A stretch of DNA of 64,000 nucleotides from Tenebrio molitor (GCF_963966145.1 NC_091049.1:14322001-14386000), one strand, 5' to 3'. Shown: positions 1 to 10,915, counted from the first letter of the stretch. Notes: generated by a model from the sequence alone, not told the origin. Translations and numbers: made by a program.

Positions 1-233
1 TTCGATTAATTCAAGGTGTGTCCCATAACATTAAACATTAATTATTGTACCAATTGTAAAAAAAGTTGAAAAATAAAGTTTAGATCTACGTTGCTATAGT
101 TATTTAGTTATTCATAACGGCCGCTCCCGCTCATAACGGACACCCTTAACGGACTCCGGCCGTTATGAGGTTGTTTACATGGTGACAAACAGTCCGGAAA
201 GCCACCTTTAACAACTAGATATTACAAAAATAA
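1..233 (+). repeat. Dispersed repeat X, copy 1
   Basis: About 230 bp that recur, nearly unchanged and in the same orientation, at 45747-45968. Both copies share a stretch around TCCGGCCGTTATGAGG and the end TCCGGAAAGCCACCTTTAAC. No coding potential. In both places it lies close to a copy of the Polinton-like arm, so it may be an outer part of that element or an independent repeat that travels with it. The left limit is cut by the window edge. Confidence 0.6.
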
Positions 234-237
234 ATAA

Positions 238-546
238 ACAAGATTGCATTGGTTTTGTGCGCTGGTTCGTCGAATTGAAAATGGTTTTTCTAAATGGTTT
301 AAAATAAAACATACTGAATCAGTTCACATGAAAGATCTTATAAATTAACACTTAGTCTGGTCTTTTTAGAAAAGCTTTCCTTTACAGGGACCTTGTAACT
401 TATGATATACTTCTGTGTTGAATAAACTTAAACTTAATACATCTGTATGTTTTCCGGACGTAAAAACAAGATCTATGAATTTGACTTTTCCGAACTAAAA
501 TTGATTCTTTAAATAAATTGCAATATTCTGATTAATGAATTGAAAA
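238..546 (-). repeat. Outer piece of Polinton-like left arm
   Basis: This segment is matched in inverted orientation by 49550-49850, including the blocks ACGTCCGGAAACATAC and AGAAAAGCTTTTC-like sequence. The match stops exactly where the CACTA-ended element begins at 547 and resumes after 2480, so the segment is the outer continuation of the arm at 2481-4431. Non-coding. Confidence 0.55.
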
Positions 547-835
547 CACTACCCGACATTTTTGAATTTTTTTTTTATAACTGCAGTGAAAACACCTAAT
601 CTGGGGTAATTAGGGGTAATTAGGGTCTGCTGATTCTATAAAAGTTAACAGATCTATTCTAGCACGTCTAGATTCCGAGTTATGAACAATATGTTACAAC
701 CCATATGCATTAATTTTATTTTTATTAAAACAATAAAAAAACTTAAAAACCAATAATAATTCTATTGCAAAATGTTAACACAGAAAGAACGATTAAGTAC
801 TAGTACAATCCGGCACATAACAAATGTATTTTTTT

Positions 836-1117
836 CACTACTAGTCTCAGAAGGCGTCATTATTGACTCTCGAACCGACCCCAGAAGTAGAATTTCTCTC
901 CCAAGGTTAATAATAATTTTCATTATTAACCAAGGTCAATAATGAACAGCCGTCACCTAGCAACGAAAGATTTTCTTTGATTTTATTGGTTAACGTAGAC
1001 AGACGATTTTCAATTTTCATTGCAACCGTTGAAAAATGAGAACTCGGATCGTCGCATCGGACAAACAAATTTAATTAATCATTATTATTAGAAAGGGTTT
1101 TAACGGATCTAGTAGTG
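836..1117 (+). mobile_element. MITE with CACTACTAG termini, copy 1
   Basis: A 282-bp unit with inverted ends CACTACTAG / CTAGTAGTG, extended by T-runs on the left and A-runs on the right. The same unit is found inverted at 2073-2339, truncated at 1262-1494, and again at 57731-57991. It is non-coding, and the copies differ by few substitutions, so the family is young. The direct target duplication cannot be read because of the homopolymer flanks. Confidence 0.65.
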
Positions 1118-1128
1118 AAAAAAATAAT

Positions 1129-1250
1129 ATATACACCACGCTAGAGAAGACAATTTTAAGCCTCGCTTCTTTATTCCCCGAGAAGCTTCGCTTCTCGGGG
1201 AATAAACTACCTCGGCTTAAAAAAATGTCTTCTCTACCTTGGCGTATAAC
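1129..1250. repeat. 122-bp palindrome attached to CACTACTAG MITE
   Basis: The whole stretch folds on itself. The outer arms are GCTAGAGAAGACA / TGTCTTCTCTACC, and the centre is a perfect 16-bp stem, TTATTCCCCGAGAAGC, with a TTC loop (1171-1205). The same palindrome follows the MITE at about 58006-58128 and, inverted and with a damaged centre, lies beside it at about 1975-2062. The constant pairing suggests MITE plus palindrome is one mobile unit. Confidence 0.6.
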
Positions 1251-1261
1251 ATACTATTTTC

Positions 1262-1494
1262 CACTACTAGTCTCAGAAGGCTTCATTACTGACTCTCGAA
1301 CCGACCCCAGAAGTAGAATTTCTCTCCCAAGGTTAATAATAATTTTCATTATTAACCTAGGTGAACAATGAACAGCCGTCACCTAGCAACGAAAGATTTT
1401 CGTTAATTTCATTGGTTAACGTAGACGATTTTCATAGCAACCGTTGAAAAATGAGAACTCGGATCGTGGCATCGGACAAAATAATTTTATTAAT
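1262..1494 (+). mobile_element. CACTACTAG MITE, truncated copy 2
   Basis: Matches 836-1070 with scattered differences, then is cut by the second copy of the 547-835 block starting at 1497. It lacks its right terminus. The short frame at 1416-1637 crosses this junction and is not a gene. Confidence 0.55.
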
Positions 1495-2072
1495 AACACT
1501 ACCCGACATTTTTGAATTTTTTTTATAACTGCAGTGAAAACACCTAATCTGGGGTAATTAGGGTTTGTTGATTCTATAAACGTCAACAGATTTATTCTAG
1601 CACGTCTAGATTCCGAGTTAGGAACAACATGTGACAACCCATATGCATTAATGTTATTTTTATTAAAACAGTAAAAAAAACTTAAAAACCAATGATAATT
1701 CTATTGCAAATTGTTAACAGAGAAAGGACGATTAAGTACCAGTACAATCCAATACAAAACAAATTAATTTTTTTCTTTTATGCGGGCTATCATCTTCCTT
1801 TTGAAGAACCCAACAAAAATCACCCATCATAGCCCATCATATCCCTGGTACATATGCCAAACACAACTTAAGCCTACTTAATTTTGCACCTTCTAGTGCC
1901 TACTCTCCATGCTTAAAGAGAAATGAATTTACAATGAATATAATGTATTATTATACACGAGTACATAATAGTATGTTATACGCCAAGGTAGAGAAGAAGC
2001 GAAGCTTCGAGGGGAATAAAGAAGCGAGGCTTAAAATTGTCTTCTCTAGCGTGGTGTATATATTATTTTTTT

Positions 2073-2339
2073 CACTACCAGATCCGTTAAAACCCTTTCT
2101 AATAATAAGTATTAATTAAATTTGTTTGTCCGATGCGACGATCCGAGTTCTCATTTTTCAACGGTTGCTATGAAAATTGAAAATCGTCTGTCTACGTTAA
2201 CCAATAAAATAAAAAAAAATCTTTCGTTGCTAGGTGACGGCTGTTCATTATTGACCTTGGTTAATAATGAAAATGAGAGAAATTCTACTTTTGGGGTCGG
2301 TTCGAGAGTCAATAATGACGCCTTCTGAGACTAGTAGTG
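2073..2339 (-). mobile_element. CACTACTAG MITE, inverted copy 3
   Basis: Reverse-complement match to 836-1117 with both termini present (CACTACCAG at 2073, CTAGTAGTG ending 2339). A damaged copy of the associated palindrome lies directly to its left. The frame at 2122-2328 is non-coding MITE sequence. Confidence 0.6.
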
Positions 2340-2480
2340 AAAAAAAAAATGTTCATAGGTGTCTAGTTCGCAAACGTGACGTGATGGAATATGGAAATCG
2401 GGTGTCATCTAGTTGTAATAAATGAAAGGTATAAGAAATTCTCATAGTTGGGTCAGTTAGAAAAATCATGTCGGGTAGTG

Positions 2481-4431
2481 AAATTAAATGAAATTTAATG
2501 CATTGGGTGTCAGGTAGTGACCTAGACTATAAAATAAAAAATATATAATAATGTTGAAATCGGAAAAGTTCCGAGAATCTGAAATAATGATGATACGTAT
2601 GTCGGTATATGAAAATATGAGAATTTATAAAAGGTAAAATGTGACTATAAAATGTGAAAACTCAATGAAATATGAAAAGTTGTAAAATGTGAAAATGTTC
2701 TAAAAAGTGAGAAATTTACGAAATGCGAGAATGTTCAAAATATGAGAATGTTCAAAATCTGAGAGTGTCCAAAAAAATGGGAAGCGGGGAATTCGAGCCG
2801 TCTCGCTCTAATTAAGCCGCGTCGTATTATACAATAACGGTATGAAATTTTGGCGACTTGGGGTCGAATCCTCGAAGGGTGTGTCCTACAGGTCTTTTGC
2901 GGCGTGCGGCGGCGTACTCCGACGAGATCGTCTGGCGGTAATTCTTTGTTCTATAGGCGACGATAGCATAGATCTGGATTTGGCGACGTATCCGAAGACA
3001 GGCGCAACGATAATCGTAGTTGCTCGACGATGCGGTACTGGACTCGACGAGATTCGTCTTACGATGCCAGGCGTGGCATCACAGCGTGACCTTGACATGT
3101 CCTCACAAAAAAGGACAAAAAAACGAAAGAACGGGAACGTACAACAACCCCTAACGAATGGACGTTAGTATTGAAAAATACGAATGGTTCGGCAATTACC
3201 TTTCCGCAGAAAGGGGGTGCTTAACGGTAATTTTGAGGAAGGACTTTCCGGTACTCCCTCACGGTACGGTACGGTAATCGAACTGGATCGAACCACCCCT
3301 AATGAACGGTATTAGTGATGCGAAATCGCTAATGTACGGTAATTACCTCTCTCTCTAGATGCGAGGGGTCACTCGACCACGAAACGGTAAATTTTCTCAG
3401 GCTCCTCGGCGGCTCCCGAGATTTGGCAGCGCCAAACGGTACTCAAAATGGGATCGGCAATCCGCTCACTTCGATGATCGCGGATTACGATCACCACGCA
3501 AAATTCGCCTTGAAGCGACTTGCGGCACAGCCGCCCGCTCGGCGGTCGCCGACCGAGTCCTCGACCAATTCGTCTTCCGCTGACGATAGGTTTTTTGCGA
3601 TATCCCCGCGTCTAGAGGGTGCGCGACACGAAATGGCTGGACCTTATTTTCCGCTACGATAAGGCGCCCTGATGTACGCACGAACAGTGCATTAAAATGA
3701 CCATTTCCGGCGGTTCCAGACGTGCGCTCTAAAATGACAGATGGACGATCATGGCGCCGGTTTGTTTACATTTGATTTCACCGACCGGGAAATTCACGGT
3801 AAAGTGTCGGTGAGTCCGCGCGTATTTCACGTTAGATGGTAACGGCCATTTTCCGCAGGATCTCAAAGGTTGGACACACAAGAACAAAGAAAGAAGGTTG
3901 GGGAAAGGAAGAAAAGAAGATAACGTTCCGGCAAGTCACGGGAATGAAAGGGAAGCGGAACTAACTTTGCCGTACGGTTACCTGAGCTGTGAAGAAGAAA
4001 AGAGGAATTGAAGGAAAAGGAAGGAGAAAGAAGAAAAAAGGGAACGATAAAAAGATAGGCCGCAGCTAGACAGTCTAGAGGCGTGAAGCTACCTCACCTC
4101 TAAATTTCGGGGCCAACGCGTGTTGTTCCAGCCGCCCCGTAATGACTGGCACAGTGACTCTGAAATGAAACCGCAAAAAAAAAACTGAATGATGAAACAA
4201 ATAAATAAAACTGAAAGATCTCAAAATAAACGTCCCGAAAAATGTGACGGAAGGTGGGCGCGTCGCGTCGACATGTGACGTGCTTTTTCTCTGCCTCTTG
4301 CGCTTTCTCTGCTAGCTCCAGCTGTTGGAGCAGCGATGTGATAGTCCCGCGAGCAATAGTAGGATCATTTGGGCCTCCTACACCGGCCAAAAAAATTAGT
4401 GGCATTTTGACATGCTACAAGGGTTAATATA
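2481..4431 (-). repeat. Polinton-like element, left long inverted arm
   Basis: A long repeat that is GC-rich between about 2820 and 4130. It matches 5000-6326 in inverted orientation and 47060-49550 as a third copy. Its inner edge, at about 4409-4431, holds the last codons of the ATPase fragment, so the two arms face each other across that gene as terminal inverted repeats would. The arms are much longer than MITE ends and diverged. No conserved protein family was recognised in them, although two overlapping frames stay open in two copies (see 3359-3662). Confidence 0.6.
3359..3662 (+). other. Overlapping small frames conserved in two arm copies
   Basis: Two overlapping frames (3359-3583 and 3423-3662) are both open here and in the third arm copy (47904-48131 and 47825-48067, minus strand). 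The second begins MAAPNGTQNGIGNPL in both copies and ends in a conserved EMxGxYFPL block. The peptides are 74-79 residues and rich in Arg, Pro and Ser. Recent common origin of the copies could explain open frames by itself, and the arm at 5000-6326 does not obviously retain them. No family recognised, and coding status is doubtful. Confidence 0.2.
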
Positions 4432-4960
4432 TCTTTCTCGATCAAAAACTAAAAAGTCGTAGCAATTTTTCCAACATAGTGAACACATTTCCTTAAAGCG
4501 ATCGAAAGTTAAATCCGCACTAACATTGTCTTCATAAATGTGACGTAAATTTAAATTATCGTGCTTGAATAATATTAAGAGATTTGCGTTGTCTCGAATT
4601 AACTGTTTAGAAATTCGACTATCCGTCTGACACAAGTAAAAGCAATCTATATTTCTATGTCGACCCATACTAAAGCGTTTTCGCATCAAGTTTTGTTTAT
4701 CGCATGCTACATCCTCAAAAATAAGTATCGAATTGCGTTTTGCTTTGGATGGTGGAGGTGTGGTGCTTTCCAAATCGTTTCAAGCAAAGTAATTCATATC
4801 CTTAATGGGTTTCAACAAGTTTTCTAAATATTGATATTTTGTTTGAAAAAGAAATTTTGAATAGACATAAACATTTTCAAATCGTAGACCGTTAGAATGT
4901 TCAATTAAACTGATCATCGTATTGGTTTTTCCACAAGAAGACAACGACACGGTGAACTAT
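4396..4960 (-). pseudogene. Polinton/Maverick-type A32-like packaging ATPase, broken
   Basis: Resembles the FtsK/HerA-type DNA-packaging ATPase of insect Polintons and related viruses. Reading leftwards: a degraded P-loop ending CGKTN at about 4930, a stretch with LRFENVYVYSK, an in-frame stop at about 4790, then an open part (4396-4773) with the Walker B block SILIFEDVACDKQ, GRHRNIDCFYLCQT, and IRDNANLLILFKHD. The first Gly of the usual P-loop motif is lost, the N-terminus ends at the hairpin at 4943-4994, and there is an internal stop, so it is inactive. Polinton companions such as polymerase B, integrase, protease and capsid are absent, so this is an internally deleted derivative. The family call rests on remembered motif layout. 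Confidence 0.7.
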
Positions 4961-4994
4961 TACCATCAACAAGGTAATAATTCACCGTGTCGTT
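4943..4994. repeat. 22-bp-stem hairpin at ATPase break
   Basis: The left arm AACGACACGGTGAACTATTA and the right arm TAATAATTCACCGTGTCGTT pair over 22 bp with one mismatch around an 8-base loop. It sits exactly where the ATPase coding similarity ends and the right arm of the element starts, which suggests a fold-back repair or deletion junction. Confidence 0.6.
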
Positions 4995-4999
4995 TTTAA

Positions 5000-6326
5000 G
5001 TTGTAGCATAACAAAATGCCACTATTCCATTTTGGCCGGTGTAGAAGGCCCAAGAGGTTCTATAAACGCTTGCGGTACTAACCGGCGCTACTCGACCACC
5101 CAGAGTTAGCATCAAATTGAACAAAACAAAAAGGTATCGACGACGACGTCTCGTACTGATGCGACGCGCCCACCTTCCCTGACATTTTTGGGTCGCTCAT
5201 TTCCATTAAAGCAAAGTAATTTCGTGCAAACTGTGTCAGTCACGGGGCGGCTGGAAGAAAACGTTTTCGCCCCACAACTTCAGGCTAAGGCGGCCTCACG
5301 TCTTTGGATCGTCTGGCTGCGATTCATCTTTTTCTCGTACCCAATTTTCTTCTTCTTCTTCTTCTCAATCTCTCGCTCTATCTTTCTCAGCTGCGGATGA
5401 CGCAACGGCAATGTGGTTCCCCACTTTCACTTTCGTCACTTGCCGGGACGTTATCTTCTTCTTTTCCAACCTACATCTTTCCTGTCTCTGTCCTTTTTCT
5501 CGACCCTGCGAAGAACAGCGATTACCACCTGATGCAACATACGCGCGGACTTACCGACACTTTACCGTGAAACCATCTGCAATTTTTCCCGTTGGCGGAA
5601 AGCGAAAGGTAAACAAACCGGCGCCATGATCGTTCTCTTGACAAGCCAGAGCGCACGAATAGTACAGCGGAAGCACCGTCATTTGATGCGCCGTACGTTC
5701 GAAAATCGGAATGTCTTTTTGCAAAGGGGAATAAGTGTCAATTGTTTGGCGCGACGCAGAATTGCAAAGTGCGGGGGTTGCGAAAGAACTATCGAAACGG
5801 AAACGCGAGGGTCGGTCGGTGACCGCGGAGCGGGCCACCCGTGCCGCCTGTCGCGGCGTCGCGAATTTCGATCCCGTGAACATCGCCGTGAAATCCCATC
5901 GTACCGAGTAGCGTGCATCGTCTCCGAAGAGATCGCCGGATCCAGCCGTCCGCTATCCGCTGATTTTCGCCGGACGAATTTACCTTGAGGTTGCCCCTTT
6001 CACTGAGAGAGGTAATTATCGAACCATTGCAAATTCTCGTTACTAACGACATTCGTTGGTTCTGTTTTGGCCCATGTTGGTCGTATTCTGGTCCCGCTGA
6101 AGACGTTTAGTCCTGTTTTGGTCCTATTCTGGTCTCATTTTGGTCGAGTTTTGGTCCCGTTGAAGACTTTGGTCCGTTTGATTTTGTTGAGGCTACCGTT
6201 TACCGTTACCAGAAGGAACTTAGTACCGCTGAACTCAATTGGAAGGCAAAGGTCGTCCCTTTCAAGCGGAAAGGTAATTATCGTATCGTTCTCATTTTCG
6301 TTACTGACGCCTGTCGTTAGGGGTGT
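5000..6326 (+). repeat. Polinton-like element, right long inverted arm
   Basis: Inverted copy of 2830-4431. It begins with the same ATPase-tail sequence (GTAGCATAACAAAATGCCAC) and carries the GGCCGGTGTAGAAGGCCCAAG block, a polypyrimidine tract, and the blocks TTCAAGCGGAAAGGTAATTA and CGTTAGGGGTG near its end. It is cut at 6326 by the LTR-like sequence that follows. More diverged than the other two copies. The many short frames here are not supported as genes. Confidence 0.55.
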
Positions 6327-7060
6327 TATGTTGGATTTAGTGTTTGGCCTTTTCCCCTTTTTTCCGCTTTTCCCCTTTGTCCCGGCCCGTTCCTTCCCAT
6401 TATGAAGGAACCCCAGCCATCCCGTTTCTCCCCTTTGTCCCGGCCCGTTCCTTCCCATTGTGAGGGAACCTCGGCCATCCCGCTTTCCTCTCCACACCCC
6501 CTCCGCACCGAACAGGGAGAATCAGCGGCGTCCAGGTCCGACCGGAAATATCAAATACGAGCCACGCTCTTCTTCAACCCCCGCCCGGAACAATCCGCCA
6601 GGTCACGGACACCGTCCCCGAAGGGTTCCGGCGCCACCAGGTACCAACACCCCCTTTTTGTACATATTATAAATAAAGGCCTGCTTGTTGCGACACCTGT
6701 TTGTTTGCTACCCCCCTTCCCGCGCCCTGACAGCCGACCCCCGGACAGCGTACGCTCCGCGAAGCTACCCCGGCCGTGTGGCGTCCCACCACAGCCGAAA
6801 AAGGGACTGGCGCTCTAGGCATACCGCGACCGACCCGAACGGCGTCAAATCCCGTGACGTCACTACCGTAAGTGAACGTCACAGTACCAACAATCTTTCA
6901 TTAAAGAAGTTCATTTAAATTTTCAAATTAAAACTATTTTTTTTTTTTTTTTGTTATGGTGTCTAGAACTCGGAGCTCTTGTTCCGGCAACTTAACAAGA
7001 CCACCAGTAGCTCGAAAATCATAGTTGCCTGGCGCCCACAATTGAACCCACCGTAGCGCC
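6327..7060 (+). mobile_element. LTR-retrotransposon relic with primer-binding site
   Basis: Starts TGTTATGTTGG immediately after the arm homology stops. It contains a 58-bp tandem duplication (6371-6487), a TATA/poly-A-like stretch ATTATAAATAAAGG (6668-6681), and then GTTGCCTGGCGCCCACA (7025-7041), which resembles a tRNA-Lys-type primer-binding site. A related stretch with the same TGGCGCCCAC block occurs at 49905-50060. No gag or pol follows, so at most a 5' LTR and leader survive. The exact LTR end was not resolved. Confidence 0.35.
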
Positions 7061-7660
7061 CCGAACAAAAACCTCAGCTCGGTCAAGTGACTGGTCCATT
7101 TTGGGTCACAAAATTTCAGAATGTTTTAAGTATTTACGTTATAAGTCCGGTAGGTTACAAGTACTGTCGGAAGTGTATCGTAATGTATTTTTTTTTAAAT
7201 TTCATTAAAAAAAGTTGACTATTTTTCATTGATTTTAGTGTTACAAGTATCACTTTTTTTCACTTAGTGAAAAAAAGTTATGATGTCAGCAACTTTTTTT
7301 AACTGCTTTAGTAACATTAAACCCACCTTTCTTTAGTCTACTAGTAATTTCAGGATCTTCATCTGAATCACTCAATTTGACTTTTATTGAGACTGACATA
7401 AAACTGACAAATTAATTTTACAACAATAATCATATAATGTTTCCTTAGTTACCACAACCAGCCACCGCACTTGACCAAAATGGAAACACAAATTACAGTT
7501 AAAATAGGTTTTGATTTATGAAATTTTAAATTTTTTTATAGACAACTCGTGTTAGCGTGCTTTTTTTTCATGCGTGTGGATTATTTAACTCGCCTACGAC
7601 TCGTTTAATAAACTTCCACAGTTATGAAAAAAAGTTGCACTTCTAACACTCGTTGTCTAA
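7060..7660. other. AT-rich non-coding stretch
   Basis: No gene seen. It holds a perfect 27-bp palindrome at about 7252-7278 (ACTTTTTTTCACT mirrored by AGTGAAAAAAAGT) and several other short T-run hairpins. Probably decayed foldback sequence. Confidence 0.4.
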
Positions 7661-8385
7661 ATAACTATTATTTCATACTGGAAGTCTGTTCTCTATCACA
7701 ATTTAATTTCAAAAATTAAAAAATCACATTATATTGTGAAAATCACACCACCGTGGCAACAGCCGTTGCTATTGTTTTTTTCATTGACAATTTAATTCAT
7801 GTATAAAAAATCTCATACGGCGCTGTGATTTTGTCACTTTGACAGCGGATAAAAGTTTGCTCTAACTTTTATCCGGCAAAAACACTCAGGTAACATATAT
7901 CTTTATTTGCTATGGATCTAATACCTTTAATACCAAATAAAAAAATTAAATTTGTAATGCTCATCCATTAAATTGTCTCGCCGAATTACACTCGAGGTTT
8001 CATTTAGTCAGGAAAAATATTTATTTGCAACTCAAACCAATTGCTTGACAATTAGAGTCGAAAAATTTGCACGATAAAATCAACTCCGGCCTACGGCCGT
8101 CGTGGTTTTATCGTGCCAATTTCTCTCGTCTAATTGCTAACCAATACGTTTTCGTTGCAAAAATATTTATCCAACTAAATGAAACCTCTTGTGTAATTAC
8201 AGTCGAATATTTTTTGACTTTTTCACTTTTCAATGTCAGATTTGATTTATAAAAATAAAACAGTCCGGTAGATGTTGCTTAGCGACACTTTCCGGCTGTG
8301 ATACTGTTATAACTCACCTACCGGACTCAAATTGATAATGTAATCGAACATCTACCGGACAGTATGAAATAAATAACTATTAAGT
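7660..8385. mobile_element. Foldback-type palindromic element
   Basis: The core at 7986-8199 is a nearly continuous imperfect palindrome centred at about 8093 (GCACGATAAAATCAAC on one side, GTGGTTTTATCGTGC on the other, GGCCTACGGCC at the centre). Outer inverted blocks TTATTTCATACTG (7669-7681 and 8356-8372) suggest a larger composite. A smaller hairpin GGATAAAAGTT/AACTTTTATCC lies at 7844-7872, and another pair AGTCCGGTAGATGTT / AACATCTACCGGAC spans 8260-8362. Non-coding. The limits are approximate and no target duplication was identified. Confidence 0.5.
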
Positions 8386-8389
8386 CATT

Positions 8390-10070
8390 ATTTGTGACCG
8401 TGAGTGTGATCGGTTGTTGTACTATTCGCATTTTGATAGAAACTTAGCTGAAGTTAGAATTAAAGCAATATTTAAACAGCAAAGATCGTTGTAAAATAAT
8501 TTACAATCATCAAAATTTGCAATAATTCACGTTATTCTAGTTGTCCCCCCCCCCCAATCTCTTACTTCTAAACGCCCATCACATTCACCCAAATCCCTAC
8601 GTCACCCAGCCTAGCCCCCCAAATTGGTTGAGAACGACACTCTTCCGGGTATTACGAGTACGTCATGAGGCGCCCCCACAACAAATTTAAATTCTAGCAC
8701 ACATCACATCACACTATCTCTGAATTAGAAAACCGACATCCATTTTACTCGTACAACGAGCTAACAAACTCAAACGCTTAAAACTACATCTGATTCAGAA
8801 TAACATTTTACTTGCCAACATATCAAAGAAATGAGGCACAACAACACAACCAAAAGTAACACCTGATATTTCTTCTGTTTACTAAATTCTAAAGAATAAC
8901 ATATGTTCTGCAATTTTGCAGGTAATTTTAGTTGTAAGTCCTTTAGAGAGGGTGGGTTGTCACCCTGCGCTGAGACACCTGCAATGTAATACCTAATCCT
9001 TGGGTCAGGTAAAATTTTCATTCTCTGTACACTGTACAATTGTGAAGCGGCACAGACGTGTCCAGTAAAATTAAATTACAGTTTTTATCTCTATTGCCTT
9101 GTTAATTGTACGGAAAGCAACCCCCAAGTCCAAAGTCAACGTTAAGAAAAATCAGTGCAGTTTTTTCATCTAACAACATATAACACAACAAAAAATCTCC
9201 CGAACGTTCATCACACAATTTTATGACAAGAAATCTCCAACACACACAATTTTATGAGACCACCGCTGCTGCTACTGGTAATCCCAAATTGAACTTTATT
9301 TTACAAGGTGCGCTCCATAACAAATTTCAACATCCATGTCACAACGACCGACTCAAAAGCTTGAAACCACAATTGAATCAGAATATCGAGATCCACTTTT
9401 TTTCACGTCAACACCATATTAAACTTTTACCCGCACGATGACGGAACCAATTCGAATTTACATTTCAACAGGAAATCAAACACTTGCACGCACGCATAAC
9501 GACTAAGTCAAGAGATCGACCACCGCTTTGAATTGAAATCGATTTTTTGGCCTCCTCAGCTCTAAATGAAATGTTTACACATTTTTAACAGTTGCGATAT
9601 CTTGATTTTTACACACTAATCAAACTATCTGTCATTTTACCGCCCGGAGTGTGTAAAATACCACGAAAATTTTAAGCTTTCAGGGACCTCCAAAAAAACT
9701 GTTAGCTTATCATAAATAAAGTCCATTTATACTAAAACAGGATACCGCTACCATTGATCCGTTCAGTTTTCGAAAATGAACCTAATTTAATTGTTTCTTT
9801 TCTGAAAAATTGTTAATTCTAATAGGCATTTCACATCGGGTTTTGTTAAAACACTCCCGCGCCGCGGTCGTGTTTCAGTCTAAAAACCTCGCGCTGTAAA
9901 ATGTAGCCTACCGCATTTGTAATGTAAATAACTATTTCATCGCAACAGAAAAGAAAACTTTTGCACACACTAAGATCGACCACCGTTTCGAAACGATACG
10001 TCCGAAATGGTCCGACGAATGAAACCAAACATCTTGTGCCGCGAACGACTGATCACTTTACCGCTCGGGA
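8390..10070. other. Unassigned AT-rich region
   Basis: No gene recognised. A C-run lies at 8546-8555. Degenerate direct repeats relate 8640-8810 to 9300-9395. A minus-strand frame at 8770-9039 (89 aa) ends in a hydrophobic stretch (VLLLVVLLCLISLICW), but it has no recognisable domain, homologous copy or splice context, so it is not called as a gene. Confidence 0.4.
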
Positions 10071-10072
10071 AG

Positions 10073-10205
10073 TGAGCTAGAATCGGCCACCACTGTTTCA
10101 GGTCAATATACAAATCAAACTTTCCCAAAATCGGGTGAGCCAAGATCGGCCACTACTTTTCCAGGTCAACACACAATTAAAATATCCGCGCGCTTGAGTG
10201 AGCCA
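10073..10205 (+). repeat. Degenerate ~64-bp tandem repeat
   Basis: Two adjacent imperfect units, each with GTGAGCYARRATCGGCCAC, a pyrimidine-rich block and CAGGTCAA. More decayed relatives with GATCGACCACCG lie at about 9510 and 9972. Non-coding. Confidence 0.5.
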
Positions 10206-10915
10206 GGATGGACGTCACTTAACTACTTTTATTGTTGTTCTACAGTTTTGTATAAATCTTATACAATTTAATTCGCACATAAAGGGAGTTAAAATGGCGT
10301 TTTTAAGACTGTAGGTAATCGACTAACGCGAGATTAATCTCCACCCTTTAAATTATCTTTCTGTCCAGTCATAAGTCCAGTCCATAAATAATAGAGATAA
10401 ATGACTTAAAACTTTGGTTTGGTTTTTCAAAACGAATACACCGTGCGAAGAGCGATCCATATTTCAAAATTTGTAAGTTAAATCTGAATTAATTACACTA
10501 CCGCCCCGAGTAGATATTTTGTGTCCCCGTGAGGAATTCGACGTTTTTAATCCACCCCGGGTAATTTGTTGTTGTCTTTTTTTGTTTTTTTGGGACCAGA
10601 ACCACGTGGTAAGGGTATGTTGTAGATATCATTTTGTTGCATGCTGTTTCTTTCGAGAAGCGCCCATTTGTTAATTTTAAGCGTTATCCCTAAGTTTTTT
10701 CCCGGGAGGTTCATTTTTCAGGCAATCTGTTACTTTCAAAAATAAGTAGCCGTCGTCCGAATCACGTGCGTTCATTTTGTTTTTTTCTTTCGTTAACATT
10801 TTCTAACGGCACTGGACCCGCCATTTTTCGTTTAGCATTGCCAGCGATTATCGTATTCGTTATTTATGTTGCTTACTGATATTTGTGCCATTTGAAGGGG
10901 TTTTATTTTATCGTT

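Larger units (their letters stand above)
547..2480. mobile_element. CACTA-ended non-autonomous DNA transposon, 1.93 kb
   Basis: The ends are CACTACCCGACAT at 547 and its reverse complement ATGTCGGGTAGTG ending at 2480. The flanks are AAA on both sides, a possible 3-bp target duplication as expected for CACTA/EnSpm elements. The homologous arm at 49.5 kb lacks this insert, which gives an empty site. Internally it is mosaic: a 290-bp block at 547-835 is repeated at 1497-1780, and three copies of a CACTACTAG-ended MITE lie inside. No transposase is present. The superfamily is inferred from the termini only. Confidence 0.6.

Noticed and set aside
3466..3681. Minus-strand frame opposite the conserved small frames
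   Set aside because: Shadow of the plus-strand frames; not open in the other arm copy.
8770..9039. 89-aa minus-strand frame with a C-terminal hydrophobic segment
   Set aside because: No recognisable domain, no homologous copy in the window, no promoter or splice context; AT-rich DNA easily yields hydrophobic frames.
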